Assembly (NCBI RefSeq): GCF_039543205.1 | Contig: NZ_BAABJH010000002.1 | Coordinates: forward strand, 62,001 to 126,000 | Origin: Flaviramulus_B aquimarinus | GTDB taxonomy: Bacteria > Bacteroidota > Bacteroidia > Flavobacteriales > Flavobacteriaceae | Direction of reading: 5' to 3' | DNA length: 64,000 nt | Shown: positions 33,941-41,895 of the stretch, piece after piece | How the letters are laid out: each line of letters begins with the position of its first letter | Position numbering within the stretch: position 1 is the first letter of the stretch | Translations under genes and position numbers: made by a program | Notes under the pieces: generated by a model | Databases searched by the model: none | Told to the model about the DNA's origin: nothing | The model's input: the letters and a program-made list of their open reading frames with translations, nothing else

Positions 33941-34439
33941 TGTTTTTTCTGTACATACCATGCGCTTTTTTGCTTTAGTCTTTACACAAGTTTTAATATT
34001 AAACCATATTAATTTTCTAGGGTATATAAACCCCTATATATACATTTTATTTATTGCGCTATACCCCGTTAAAAACAACCGTACACTTTTAATTTTATTA
34101 AGTTTTTTATTAGGACTGACCATTGATCTGTTTTTAGACACTGGTGGTGTTCATGCTGGGGCCTCCGTATTTGTAGCCTATGCAAGACCTGTGATTTTAA
34201 AATCATCATTCGGAGCCATCTACGAACATCAAAACATAAAATTCAATACTGTTGATTTTGGTTCCAAGCTCACTTATTTTACATTACTAACGGTGTTGCA
34301 TCATATTGTTTTATTTTCTTTAGAAATATTTAGCATTTCAAAAATAATTTTAGTGCTTCAAAAAACGTTATTCTCTAGTATATTTACTATTTTACTCGGT
34401 ATAACTATAACCATTATTTTTAGTAGAAAAACCAAATGA
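33933..34439 (+). CDS. mreD: Rod-shape-determining protein MreD
   Basis: The protein has 168 residues and about five to six membrane helices. It has GYINPYIYILFIALYPVKNN and LLGLTIDLFLDTGGVHAGAS, the characteristic MreD segment in Bacteroidota. It overlaps both neighbours (8 bp with mreC, 4 bp with mrdA), so the subunits are translated together. Confidence 0.9.
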   Translation: MNSVFSVHTMRFFALVFTQVLILNHINFLGYINPYIYILFIALYPVKNNRTLLILLSFLLGLTIDLFLDTGGVHAGASVFVAYARPVILKSSFGAIYEHQNIKFNTVDFGSKLTYFTLLTVLHHIVLFSLEIFSISKIILVLQKTLFSSIFTILLGITITIIFSRKTK

Positions 34440-36373
34440 GGCAATTTTTACTTTTCATTTCAATTATTCTTGTTGGAGTTTTATTTATTTCTAGACTCTT
34501 CTATCTACAAGTCTATAATTCAAATACTCAAACTTTATTTGAAGACAATGCTATTAGAAAGGTTTACGATTACCCAAAACGAGGCTTTGTATATGATAGA
34601 AATGGAAAACTCCTGGTAGCCAATCAACCATCTTATGACGTTATGGTTATACCTCAAGAAGTAGAACCTTTAGACACATTGGAGTTTTGCTCTTTATTAA
34701 AAATTGATAAAGCAAAATTTATAAAAACATATCAAAAATCAGAACATTACTCACCAAGGTTACCATCGGTATTTGTGTCGCATTTATCCAAAGAAGATTA
34801 TGCTGTTTTACAGGAAAAAATGCGAAAGTTTCGTGGGTTTTATATTCAAAAACGATCGCTCAGGTATTATGAAACTTCTATTGGTGCTAATGTTCTAGGC
34901 GATATTGGAGAAGTTGGAAATAGAGATATAAAAAAGGATCCTTATTATAAAATGGGTGACTTAAAAGGGAAGCAAGGTGTTGAAGCCTCTTATGAAAAAA
35001 TATTGCGTGGTGTAAAAGGTATAAAATTTATTCAAAAAGATAGATTTAACAGAAATATTGGTCCTTATAAAAATGGAGACTTTGATACCATACCAGAACA
35101 AGGGAAAGACATAAAAATTACGATTGATGCCCAATTACAAGCCTATGGCGAATTGCTTATGCAAAACAAACGCGGTGGGGTTATAGCTATTGAACCATCT
35201 TCAGGAGAAATATTGGCCATGGTAGCAGCACCTACCTACAACCCCAACATATTGGTTGGTAGAGAGCGCTCTAAAAACTTTACAAAGCTTTATAACGATT
35301 CCATAGCAAAGCCGCTTTTTAACAGAAGTTTGCAAGGGGTTTACGAACCCGGATCGCCTTTTAAACTCATGAATGCCTTAATTGGTTTGCAAGAAGGTGT
35401 TTTAACCCCAAATGAAACCGTTACTTGCTATGCGGGTTACAAATATGGCAATCGATTTATGAAATGCCATTGCAACAGAGGCACCAGAAACAATATGGTT
35501 GGCGGCATTCAACGCTCTTGTAACGCCTATTTTGCCACGGCTTACAGAAAAATTTTAGACAAAGATAATAATGCTTCCAAAGGTATAGACGTTTGGAGCA
35601 AGCATGCTAAAAGTTTTGGGTTAGGTGAATTTTTAAACAATGATTTATATGTTGGGCAAAAAGGGCGTATTCCAGACAGAGCCTATTACAAACATATTTA
35701 TCCAAAAACATTTTACTCGACATATACCATATCCAATGCTATTGGACAAGGTGAAGTCGCCACGACACCAATCCAATTGGCTAACATGGCTGCTGCTATT
35801 GCTAACAGAGGTTTTTTTTATACACCTCATATTATAAAAAACATTGAAAACGAAATATTACCTGAACAGTTTACAAAACCAAAACAAACAACTATAGACA
35901 AACAACATTTCGAGCCTGTAATTGAAGGGATGTTAGAGGTTTACAAAAAAGGAACCGCAAAATGGTTGCAAGTAAAAGATATTGAAATTTGTGGAAAAAC
36001 CGGAACTGTAGAAAACTTTGCCATTATAGATAGTTTAAAAACACAGCTTACGGATCACTCTATATTTTTAGCATTTGCACCTAAAGACAATCCGAAAATA
36101 GCTATAGCTGTTTTTGTTGAAAACGGATATTGGGGAAGCAGGTTTGCTGGGAAAGTAGCTAGTTTAATGATTGAAAAATTTATTAAAGGCCACATTACTC
36201 GAACAGATTTAGAAGAATGGCTTTTAAAGCATAGCTTAGAAGAAGAATATGCTAAACCTTATTCTGGAAAACCCTTTAAAATAAATGGTCAAACAAGTTT
36301 ACAAATTGTTGAAGAGTCCGAATATTACCGTCTTAAAAACCTCTTAAACACAATTAACAAAACTAATAATTGA
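34436..36373 (+). CDS. mrdA: Penicillin-binding protein 2 (elongation transpeptidase)
   Basis: The protein has 645 residues. An N-terminal membrane anchor (about 4-22) leads into the dimerisation domain with KRGFVYDRNGKLLVANQPSY. The transpeptidase domain carries SxxK in EPGSPFKLMNALI (about residue 305), SxN in QRSCNAYFATAYR and KTG in EICGKTGTVENF. It crosslinks peptidoglycan in partnership with RodA, whose gene follows with a one-base overlap (TGATG). A C-terminal extension of about 60 residues follows the catalytic domain. Confidence 0.95.
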   Translation: MRQFLLFISIILVGVLFISRLFYLQVYNSNTQTLFEDNAIRKVYDYPKRGFVYDRNGKLLVANQPSYDVMVIPQEVEPLDTLEFCSLLKIDKAKFIKTYQKSEHYSPRLPSVFVSHLSKEDYAVLQEKMRKFRGFYIQKRSLRYYETSIGANVLGDIGEVGNRDIKKDPYYKMGDLKGKQGVEASYEKILRGVKGIKFIQKDRFNRNIGPYKNGDFDTIPEQGKDIKITIDAQLQAYGELLMQNKRGGVIAIEPSSGEILAMVAAPTYNPNILVGRERSKNFTKLYNDSIAKPLFNRSLQGVYEPGSPFKLMNALIGLQEGVLTPNETVTCYAGYKYGNRFMKCHCNRGTRNNMVGGIQRSCNAYFATAYRKILDKDNNASKGIDVWSKHAKSFGLGEFLNNDLYVGQKGRIPDRAYYKHIYPKTFYSTYTISNAIGQGEVATTPIQLANMAAAIANRGFFYTPHIIKNIENEILPEQFTKPKQTTIDKQHFEPVIEGMLEVYKKGTAKWLQVKDIEICGKTGTVENFAIIDSLKTQLTDHSIFLAFAPKDNPKIAIAVFVENGYWGSRFAGKVASLMIEKFIKGHITRTDLEEWLLKHSLEEEYAKPYSGKPFKINGQTSLQIVEESEYYRLKNLLNTINKTNN

Positions 36374-37650
36374 TGGTTAGGGAAACTAATAGACATTTTA
36401 AATTCGATTGGATTACCATTATTCTGTTCTTCCTATTGGTTGGGTTTGGTTGGTTAAATATATTATCCGCTTCGCATACTGGAACTACAGTAAATTATTT
36501 TGATTTCTCTCAACCTTTTGGCAAACAATTGATATTCATATTCTTAACCTTTGGTTTAATTGTCATTTTATTAGCTATCGATGCTAAGTTTTACGAACGG
36601 TTTTCGAGTATTATTTATATCGTTTCAATGTTATCCTTAGTTGGACTTTTTATATTCGGAAAAAACGTAAACGGCGCCACATCATGGTATGGCATTGGGG
36701 GTATGACCATCCAACCCAGTGAATTTGCCAAAATGGCAACAGCTCTGGCTGTGGCCAAATATATTAGCGATTTGAACACCAATATCAATTCGCTTAAAGA
36801 CCAAATACAGACCTTTATCATTATTACCATACCTGCCCTTTTGGTACTATTACAAAATGATACTGGTAGTACAATTGTTTATGGTGCGTTCTTTTTTGTT
36901 TTATACCGGGAAGGTTTACCCAAATACTATTTAATAATTGGTATTTCAGCCATACTACTATCAATCTTATCATTAAAATTTGGTATTATAATAACAACAG
37001 TAATAGCATTATTATCTGTTGTAGGTTATCACTTTTTAAGCAAGAAAAAATTACGGATATTTCAATCTGTATTGATTTTAATAGCTGCAATAGGTATTTC
37101 ATTTGGTGTAAAATTCTTTTATCAAAGTATCTTAAAACCACATCAACAAGACCGGATAAGTCTTTGGTTACGTTTAGAAAAAGACCCTGTTAAACTTGAA
37201 AAAATGAAGCAGACCTTTGCTTACAATCTCAACGAATCGGAGAAAGCCATTAGCTCTGGTGGCTTTATTGGAAAAGGCTTTATGGAAGGCACCAGAACAA
37301 CAGGTAAATTTGTACCAGAACAGCACACCGATTATATTTTTAGTACCGTTGGTGAGGAATGGGGGTTTTTAGGAAGTGCTTTTGTAGTGGTTGTTTTTGT
37401 TTTACTTCTATTACGTATTTTACATTTAGCCGAATTACAAAAATCGCAATTTAGTAGAGTGTATGGTTATGGTGTAGCATCCATTATTTTTATACATTTT
37501 CTTATTAATATTGGTATGGTTATGGGGTTGATTCCAACCATTGGTATTCCTCTCCCGCTATTTAGTTATGGAGGTTCAGGACTTTGGGCATTTACCATTT
37601 TAATATTTATATTTATTAAATTAGATTCCAACCGTATCAACGAATGGTAG
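36373..37650 (+). CDS. rodA: Peptidoglycan glycosyltransferase RodA
   Basis: The protein has 425 residues with about ten membrane helices of the SEDS family. WITIILFFLLVGFGWLNI opens it, the conserved GMTIQPSEFAKM follows, then QNDTGSTIVYGAFFF and, near the end, GIPLPLFSYGGSGLWAF. It polymerises lipid II with PBP2. I used the ATG at 36373 rather than the TTG three bases earlier. The large loop (about 250-310) holds the expected FVPEQHTDYIFSTVGEEWG. Confidence 0.95.
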   Translation: MVRETNRHFKFDWITIILFFLLVGFGWLNILSASHTGTTVNYFDFSQPFGKQLIFIFLTFGLIVILLAIDAKFYERFSSIIYIVSMLSLVGLFIFGKNVNGATSWYGIGGMTIQPSEFAKMATALAVAKYISDLNTNINSLKDQIQTFIIITIPALLVLLQNDTGSTIVYGAFFFVLYREGLPKYYLIIGISAILLSILSLKFGIIITTVIALLSVVGYHFLSKKKLRIFQSVLILIAAIGISFGVKFFYQSILKPHQQDRISLWLRLEKDPVKLEKMKQTFAYNLNESEKAISSGGFIGKGFMEGTRTTGKFVPEQHTDYIFSTVGEEWGFLGSAFVVVVFVLLLLRILHLAELQKSQFSRVYGYGVASIIFIHFLINIGMVMGLIPTIGIPLPLFSYGGSGLWAFTILIFIFIKLDSNRINEW

Positions 37651-37682
37651 GTCGATAATTAGCTTTTATTTATCTTACTAAA

Positions 37683-38309
37683 ATGAAAAATCACTTCTTT
37701 TCAATTTTCACATTTCTCTTATTTTTCGGATGTTCTAGCACTAAAAATGCTGTAAAAAAGTCTTTTTCTAAGGAAGAATTCAAATTAATTATGAATGCCG
37801 ATAGTTTAAAACCTATGCGCGTTTATAAAATTACAGATAAAAAAGATTCTGTATTACTAAGGAATAAAAGCACTTATATTAAACCAAATTCGAAAAACCC
37901 TGTTTTACAAAATTTCATAAAACGTCTTTACGCTACAGTGAAAGATAGTATGTCTATGGGTGTCGGTATTGCTGCACCACAGGTTGGTGTTTTAAAAAAT
38001 ATTATTTGGGTGCAACGTTTTGATAAAGTCGATTTTCCATTTGAAGTCTATTTAAACCCAAAGATTATAAACTATTCAGAACAAAAACAAACCATTAAGG
38101 AAGGGTGCTTATCTATTCCCGATCGGTCTGATATGTTAAATAGTAGATCTAAAACAATAGCTATTGAATATGACACCATGCAAGGCAAGCATAAAACGGA
38201 AACGGTTGAAAGTTTTACAGCCGTTATTTTTCAACATGAAATCGACCATTTGAATGGCATTTTGTATTTAGATCATTTAAGAAAGGAAACACGCAATATA
38301 AATCCATAA
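37683..38309 (+). CDS. Peptide deformylase-like lipoprotein
   Basis: The protein has 208 residues. All three deformylase motifs are intact: GVGIAAPQVG, EGCLSIP (metal Cys) and QHEIDHLNG (metal His residues and catalytic Glu). A lipoprotein signal precedes them (FTFLLFFGCSSTKN, Cys17 as lipidation site) with a linker of about 50 residues. True PDF acts on nascent chains in the cytoplasm, so a copy exported to the envelope is odd; it may act on formylated peptides outside the cytoplasm or on another amide. It is 32 bp after rodA and may be cotranscribed with the elongasome. Confidence 0.82.
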   Translation: MKNHFFSIFTFLLFFGCSSTKNAVKKSFSKEEFKLIMNADSLKPMRVYKITDKKDSVLLRNKSTYIKPNSKNPVLQNFIKRLYATVKDSMSMGVGIAAPQVGVLKNIIWVQRFDKVDFPFEVYLNPKIINYSEQKQTIKEGCLSIPDRSDMLNSRSKTIAIEYDTMQGKHKTETVESFTAVIFQHEIDHLNGILYLDHLRKETRNINP

Positions 38310-38457
38310 TGGATCAATATAATTCAAATATTCAGAACAAAAGTTAACTCATTAACTATTGAAAGAAAACGAATTGGATTAGATATGTATTAATATATGA
38401 AAACGGATTTATTCATATGTATGCCAGTGTTTTATTAACAAATAATTGGTTTAAATA

Positions 38458-39018
38458 TGATTGTTATTTTTTAGAAATACAAGACAAAAAAAGGATAGAA
38501 AATTGGTTTTTACGGCTCTTAAAAATAGTTTATTAGTATTTGAATGAATCAAAGAACATGAAGAAGATATTATGAAATTGGCAGATTGGGATAAATAGCC
38601 TAACATATACCACCAACTATGCTTTTTAAGAGCATGTCAACTCTTGTCTATTGATATATTTGACAAAAGCAATCCGTCGTATTGCATTAAAAATATTAGA
38701 GAAATTGGGTACCCAAAAGCAGATACAACATATAATTTTAAAAATGATTGGGCTAACGAATATAGATACAATTCGGTAAGGCTAGGTATAAAAAGTAAAA
38801 ATATTATATCGTTATATAAACTTCCTAACTTTACAAGACCTTGGGCCGAAAAAGCACTTCTATCTAAAATACAAAAAGGATCCCCATTATATTTAGCAGG
38901 GTTTAGAAATAAAACTAAAAGTTTATTTAAAATATATTTTTACAGCAATCTCACTTTTTCACGAAATATTTTAGCAAAATACTACACCTTTTTAATCTCC
39001 AATTTATCAGCAAAATAA
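38458..39018 (+). pseudogene. Possible decayed gene of unknown family
   Basis: From 38599 to 39018 a frame stays open without an upstream ATG (first possible start is TTG at 38644). It reads protein-like: IREIGYPKADTTYNFKND, NEYRYNSVRLGIKSKNI and KALLSKIQKGSPLYLAGFRN. The same frame remains protein-like further upstream (LVFTALKNSLLVFE, then IKEHEEDIMKLADWDK) but is cut by TGA at 38545 and TAG at 38596. The last 37 bases overlap gldC on the other strand. The family is not recognised. It could instead be a short intact gene from the TTG. Between 38310 and 38457 nothing was recognised. Confidence 0.35.
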
Positions 39019-39320
39019 TCACAAAAATCTTTCATGGTAGCGGTCATTTTTTCATCTTGTGTAGCACGGTTAAACGTATCGCTCATTGCTACTAAAGTTT
39101 GGTGGAAAAACACCTTCATTTCATCAACGGGCATATCTTTAGTCCATAGATCTATCCGTAAGGTTTCTTGTGCCTTGGCATCCCAAACAGCAAGCATCAT
39201 AGCTTTGGCTTCTTCATTGATTATACCACCATCTTGCGCGGTCCAATTTAGCTTTTCAGGCACTCGGTTTTCGTCTAATTCAACATTAAGTTCTATTTTT
39301 GAAGTCATTGTATTAGCCAT
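38982..39320 (-). CDS. gldC: Gliding motility protein GldC
   Basis: The protein has 112 residues, soluble and acidic, with no signal peptide. KIELNVELDENRVPEKLNW and LRIDLWTKDMPVDEMKVFFH are the family pattern. GldC is a cytoplasmic protein needed for efficient gliding in F. johnsoniae and is paired with gldB, as here. Its start overlaps the gldB stop by one base. Confidence 0.92.
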   Translation of the reverse strand: MANTMTSKIELNVELDENRVPEKLNWTAQDGGIINEEAKAMMLAVWDAKAQETLRIDLWTKDMPVDEMKVFFHQTLVAMSDTFNRATQDEKMTATMKDFCDYFADKLEIKKV

Positions 39321-40282
39321 TATTTACGGGGTTTAAACTTTGAATTATTAAAAATATCTTCTGTACTTGTTATCAGCATTTCTTTTAGAGTTAGATCATT
39401 TTGTTGCATGTAGGCACGCACGATTTGCCAACCTATATATTGACCTAAACGCCCGGGAGAATCAGCATCAATCTCTTCTAAATAAAACTTTGAAAATGGT
39501 GCTGGATTTATAAATCTGCTTGGTAATTTTGAATCGGTACTAAAAAGCAATTCACGTTCTACAAAAAAACGCCAAATATAGCTTTCGTTAACTTTTGCCC
39601 AATCTAATTGCGCTGGCGTGTAACCAATACGTTCTGCTTCGGTTTTAAAAGGAATAATTACATCTTTAAAATAAAGCAGTTTTCCAAAATAAATCATTTC
39701 ATCTAGCAGGGTTTTATTCCGGGTTTGATAGCTGTATTTTTTAGCATAAGCTTCAGCTAAATCAACTACAAGTTGCTCCTTATTTAAAGGCGCTCTTAAA
39801 TATTTAGGAATACCTCTATAAAACTCATGGTCACTCCCTAAATAGGTATCTAAAGCAATTACCGCTATGGTGTCTGTTACAATAACTTTATTTCTGTAGT
39901 CTACATTATTTGTAGTAGTAATAACTCTGGGTTGGTTAAACTCAGGGAAATAGTATTTTAAATGATTGAATAATGATTCTATTTCAAATTCAATACCTTC
40001 AAAATCAGTAAATGTTTTATCAACCTCATGAAACAATTGAACTTGTAAGGTATCTTCTTTTTTAGCTAACCAAAAAGAGTCGTCAAGCTTTTCTGAAAAC
40101 ATAAAAGGATATGTCATTTTCAATTCCTGCAAACTATTTGGAGTAACCTTCGCAAATAATTCATCAAAACGCTCCACTTTGATATCTGTGTTTATTTTAG
40201 CTATATCAATTTCCAACTGATTTTTCTGTTTACAAGAAATAGTTATGAGTAAAAATAGTAAAAGCAATAATTTTGATTTCAT
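39320..40282 (-). CDS. gldB: Gliding motility lipoprotein GldB
   Basis: The protein has 320 residues from the ATG at 40282 (MKSKLLLLLFLLITISCKQK), which gives a normal lipoprotein signal with Cys17. An upstream start at 40300 adds six residues (MPFKFY). The body has VERFDELFAKVTPNSLQELK, LDTYLGSDHEFYRGIPKYLR and YIGWQIVRAYMQ, all typical of GldB. It is essential for gliding in F. johnsoniae. The fold resembles a zinc-metallopeptidase-like domain without clear catalysis. Confidence 0.93.
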   Translation of the reverse strand: MKSKLLLLLFLLITISCKQKNQLEIDIAKINTDIKVERFDELFAKVTPNSLQELKMTYPFMFSEKLDDSFWLAKKEDTLQVQLFHEVDKTFTDFEGIEFEIESLFNHLKYYFPEFNQPRVITTTNNVDYRNKVIVTDTIAVIALDTYLGSDHEFYRGIPKYLRAPLNKEQLVVDLAEAYAKKYSYQTRNKTLLDEMIYFGKLLYFKDVIIPFKTEAERIGYTPAQLDWAKVNESYIWRFFVERELLFSTDSKLPSRFINPAPFSKFYLEEIDADSPGRLGQYIGWQIVRAYMQQNDLTLKEMLITSTEDIFNNSKFKPRK

Positions 40283-40327
40283 ATAAAACTTAAACGGCAT
40301 AAATTTTTATAAATTGAACGTATGGTT

Positions 40328-40347
40328 TATTTTTGTTTGCAAAGGTA
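40328..40347. promoter_or_regulatory. Divergent -7 elements for nadE and gldB
   Basis: TATTTTTG on the plus strand (40328-40335) faces nadE, and TACCTTTG on the minus strand (40340-40347) faces gldB. They are only four bases apart, so the two promoters share one site back to back. Confidence 0.5.
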
Positions 40348-40374
40348 GTATTCTTAGATTTAAATTCATTTAAA

Positions 40375-41163
40375 ATGCAAACAGAAAACGTAGTAGATTA
40401 TATTGTAAACTGGTTAAAAGATTACGCAACAAATGCTGGCGTTAATGGTTTTGTTATAGGGATTTCTGGGGGTATTGATTCTGCAGTAACATCAACTTTA
40501 TGTGCAAAAACGGGACTGAATGTGTTGTGTATAGAAATGCCCATTCATCAAGCCGAAAGTCATGTTACCAGAGCGCAAGAACATATTACTCAGCTTAAAG
40601 CGCGTTTTGATAATGTAAGTGATGCACGTACCAATTTAACACCTGTTTTTGAAGAATTTAAAACGGAAGTGTTTTTTGATGGCGATCAAGCGACTATTGA
40701 CATGGCATTAGCAAATACTAGGGCGCGCTTACGTATGACAACCTTATACTACTATGCAGGACTATACCAATTATTAGTTGCTGGAACTGGAAATAAAGTT
40801 GAAGATTTTGGTGTTGGATTTTATACTAAATATGGGGATGGTGGTGTAGATTTAAGTCCCATTGCAGATTTGCTAAAATCGCAGGTATACCAATTAGGTG
40901 AGTTTTTGGAAGTTCCAGAGTCTATTATTAAAGCAGCGCCTAGTGATGGTTTATTTGGGGATGCCAGAAGTGATGAAGATCAAATTGGTGCATCATACCC
41001 AGAACTTGAGTGGGCTATGGACATGAATGACAAAGGTAAAACAGCTGATAATTTTTCAGGAAGGGAAAAAACTGTATTCGAAATATACAAAGGTTACAAC
41101 AGCAGAAATAAGCATAAGATGATTCCTATACCAATTTGCGAAATTCCTAAGGATTTAATATAA
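40375..41163 (+). CDS. nadE: NH3-dependent NAD+ synthetase
   Basis: The protein has 262 residues from the ATG at 40375 (MQTENVVDYIVNWLKD); the TTG at 40333 lies inside the promoter and is rejected. The ATP-pyrophosphatase P-loop GISGGIDSAVTSTLCAK is present, along with VAGTGNKVEDFGVGFYTKYG and SDGLFGDARSDEDQIGASY. No glutaminase domain, so free ammonia is the nitrogen donor. Catalyses the final step of NAD synthesis. Confidence 0.95.
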   Translation: MQTENVVDYIVNWLKDYATNAGVNGFVIGISGGIDSAVTSTLCAKTGLNVLCIEMPIHQAESHVTRAQEHITQLKARFDNVSDARTNLTPVFEEFKTEVFFDGDQATIDMALANTRARLRMTTLYYYAGLYQLLVAGTGNKVEDFGVGFYTKYGDGGVDLSPIADLLKSQVYQLGEFLEVPESIIKAAPSDGLFGDARSDEDQIGASYPELEWAMDMNDKGKTADNFSGREKTVFEIYKGYNSRNKHKMIPIPICEIPKDLI

Positions 41164-41219
41164 CTTTTGCAGATTATTTAAAAAAGTCTTATTTTTACCT
41201 CAAGCTTAATCTCTCAAAT

Positions 41220-41244
41220 TATAGCCTATGACTAACGGGCTATA
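41220..41244 (+). promoter_or_regulatory. 5' leader hairpin before the response regulator
   Basis: TATAGCC at 41220-41226 pairs with GGCTATA at 41238-41244 around an 11-base loop, 21 bp before the start codon. No T-run follows, so it is not a standard terminator. Possible regulator or mRNA-stability element. Confidence 0.3.
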
Positions 41245-41265
41245 TCTAAAAAAAGCTTTAGAATT

Positions 41266-41895
41266 ATGATAAAATTATTAATAGCAGACAACCACCCGAT
41301 TACAAGGAAAGGGCTAGAAGTTCTTTTCTCTGCAGCACCCAACATTAAAGTTGTTGGAAGTGTTGATGATGGCGAAGAAATCCTCGAATTTGTTAAAAAA
41401 AATCCAGTAGATATTGTTCTAACTGAAGCAGATTTTCCAAAACTTAATGGTTTGACGGTTTTACGTTACTTAAAGAATGACTACCCAGACATTAAAACAA
41501 TTATCTTGAGTGCACAACCAGAAGAAGTTTACGCCATTAATGCCATTAAGGCAGGAGCAGCTGGTTATTTAAACAAATCCGTTAATGTTATTACCATTAA
41601 TGAAGCCATCCTAAAAGTACATGATGGTGGTATTCATTTAAGTAATCAATTAACACAGCAATTAGCCTTTGGGACTAGATCTAATAAAGGCGGTGCTTTT
41701 TACAAGAAATTATCTACTAGAGAAGCAGAAGTTTTAAAATTATTAACTGTTGGTAAGAAAAACAAAGAAATTTCTAAAGAGTTAGATATCAACGAAAAAA
41801 CAGTTAGTACTTACAAAGCGCGTTTAATGCGAAAACTAAAAGTTAATAACATAGTAGATTTAATTAATCAAGCGAAGCTTAATCAAGATTTATAA
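41266..41895 (+). CDS. NarL/LuxR-type response regulator with Glu at the phospho-site
   Basis: The protein has 209 residues. The receiver domain (1-120) has the acidic residue Asp8 (LLIADNHP), Ser in IILSAQ and Lys in GYLNKS. The phospho-acceptor position is Glu54 (DIVLTEADFP where the consensus is VLLDxxMP). The C-terminal LuxR HTH is intact (LSTREAEVLKLLTVGKKNKE, then KTVSTYKARLMRKL). Glu there often mimics the phosphorylated state, so it may be constitutively active. No histidine kinase is nearby; it lies between nadE and dnaG, overlapping the end of dnaG. Confidence 0.88.
   Translation: MIKLLIADNHPITRKGLEVLFSAAPNIKVVGSVDDGEEILEFVKKNPVDIVLTEADFPKLNGLTVLRYLKNDYPDIKTIILSAQPEEVYAINAIKAGAAGYLNKSVNVITINEAILKVHDGGIHLSNQLTQQLAFGTRSNKGGAFYKKLSTREAEVLKLLTVGKKNKEISKELDINEKTVSTYKARLMRKLKVNNIVDLINQAKLNQDL

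Noticed and set aside
39034..39336. Plus-strand frame across gldC
   Set aside because: It is the mirror of gldC, with typical shadow composition (Ser/Ile-rich) and no domain.
40333..40374. Longer NadE start (TTG)
   Set aside because: It falls inside the -7 promoter region; the ATG at 40375 gives the normal N-terminus.
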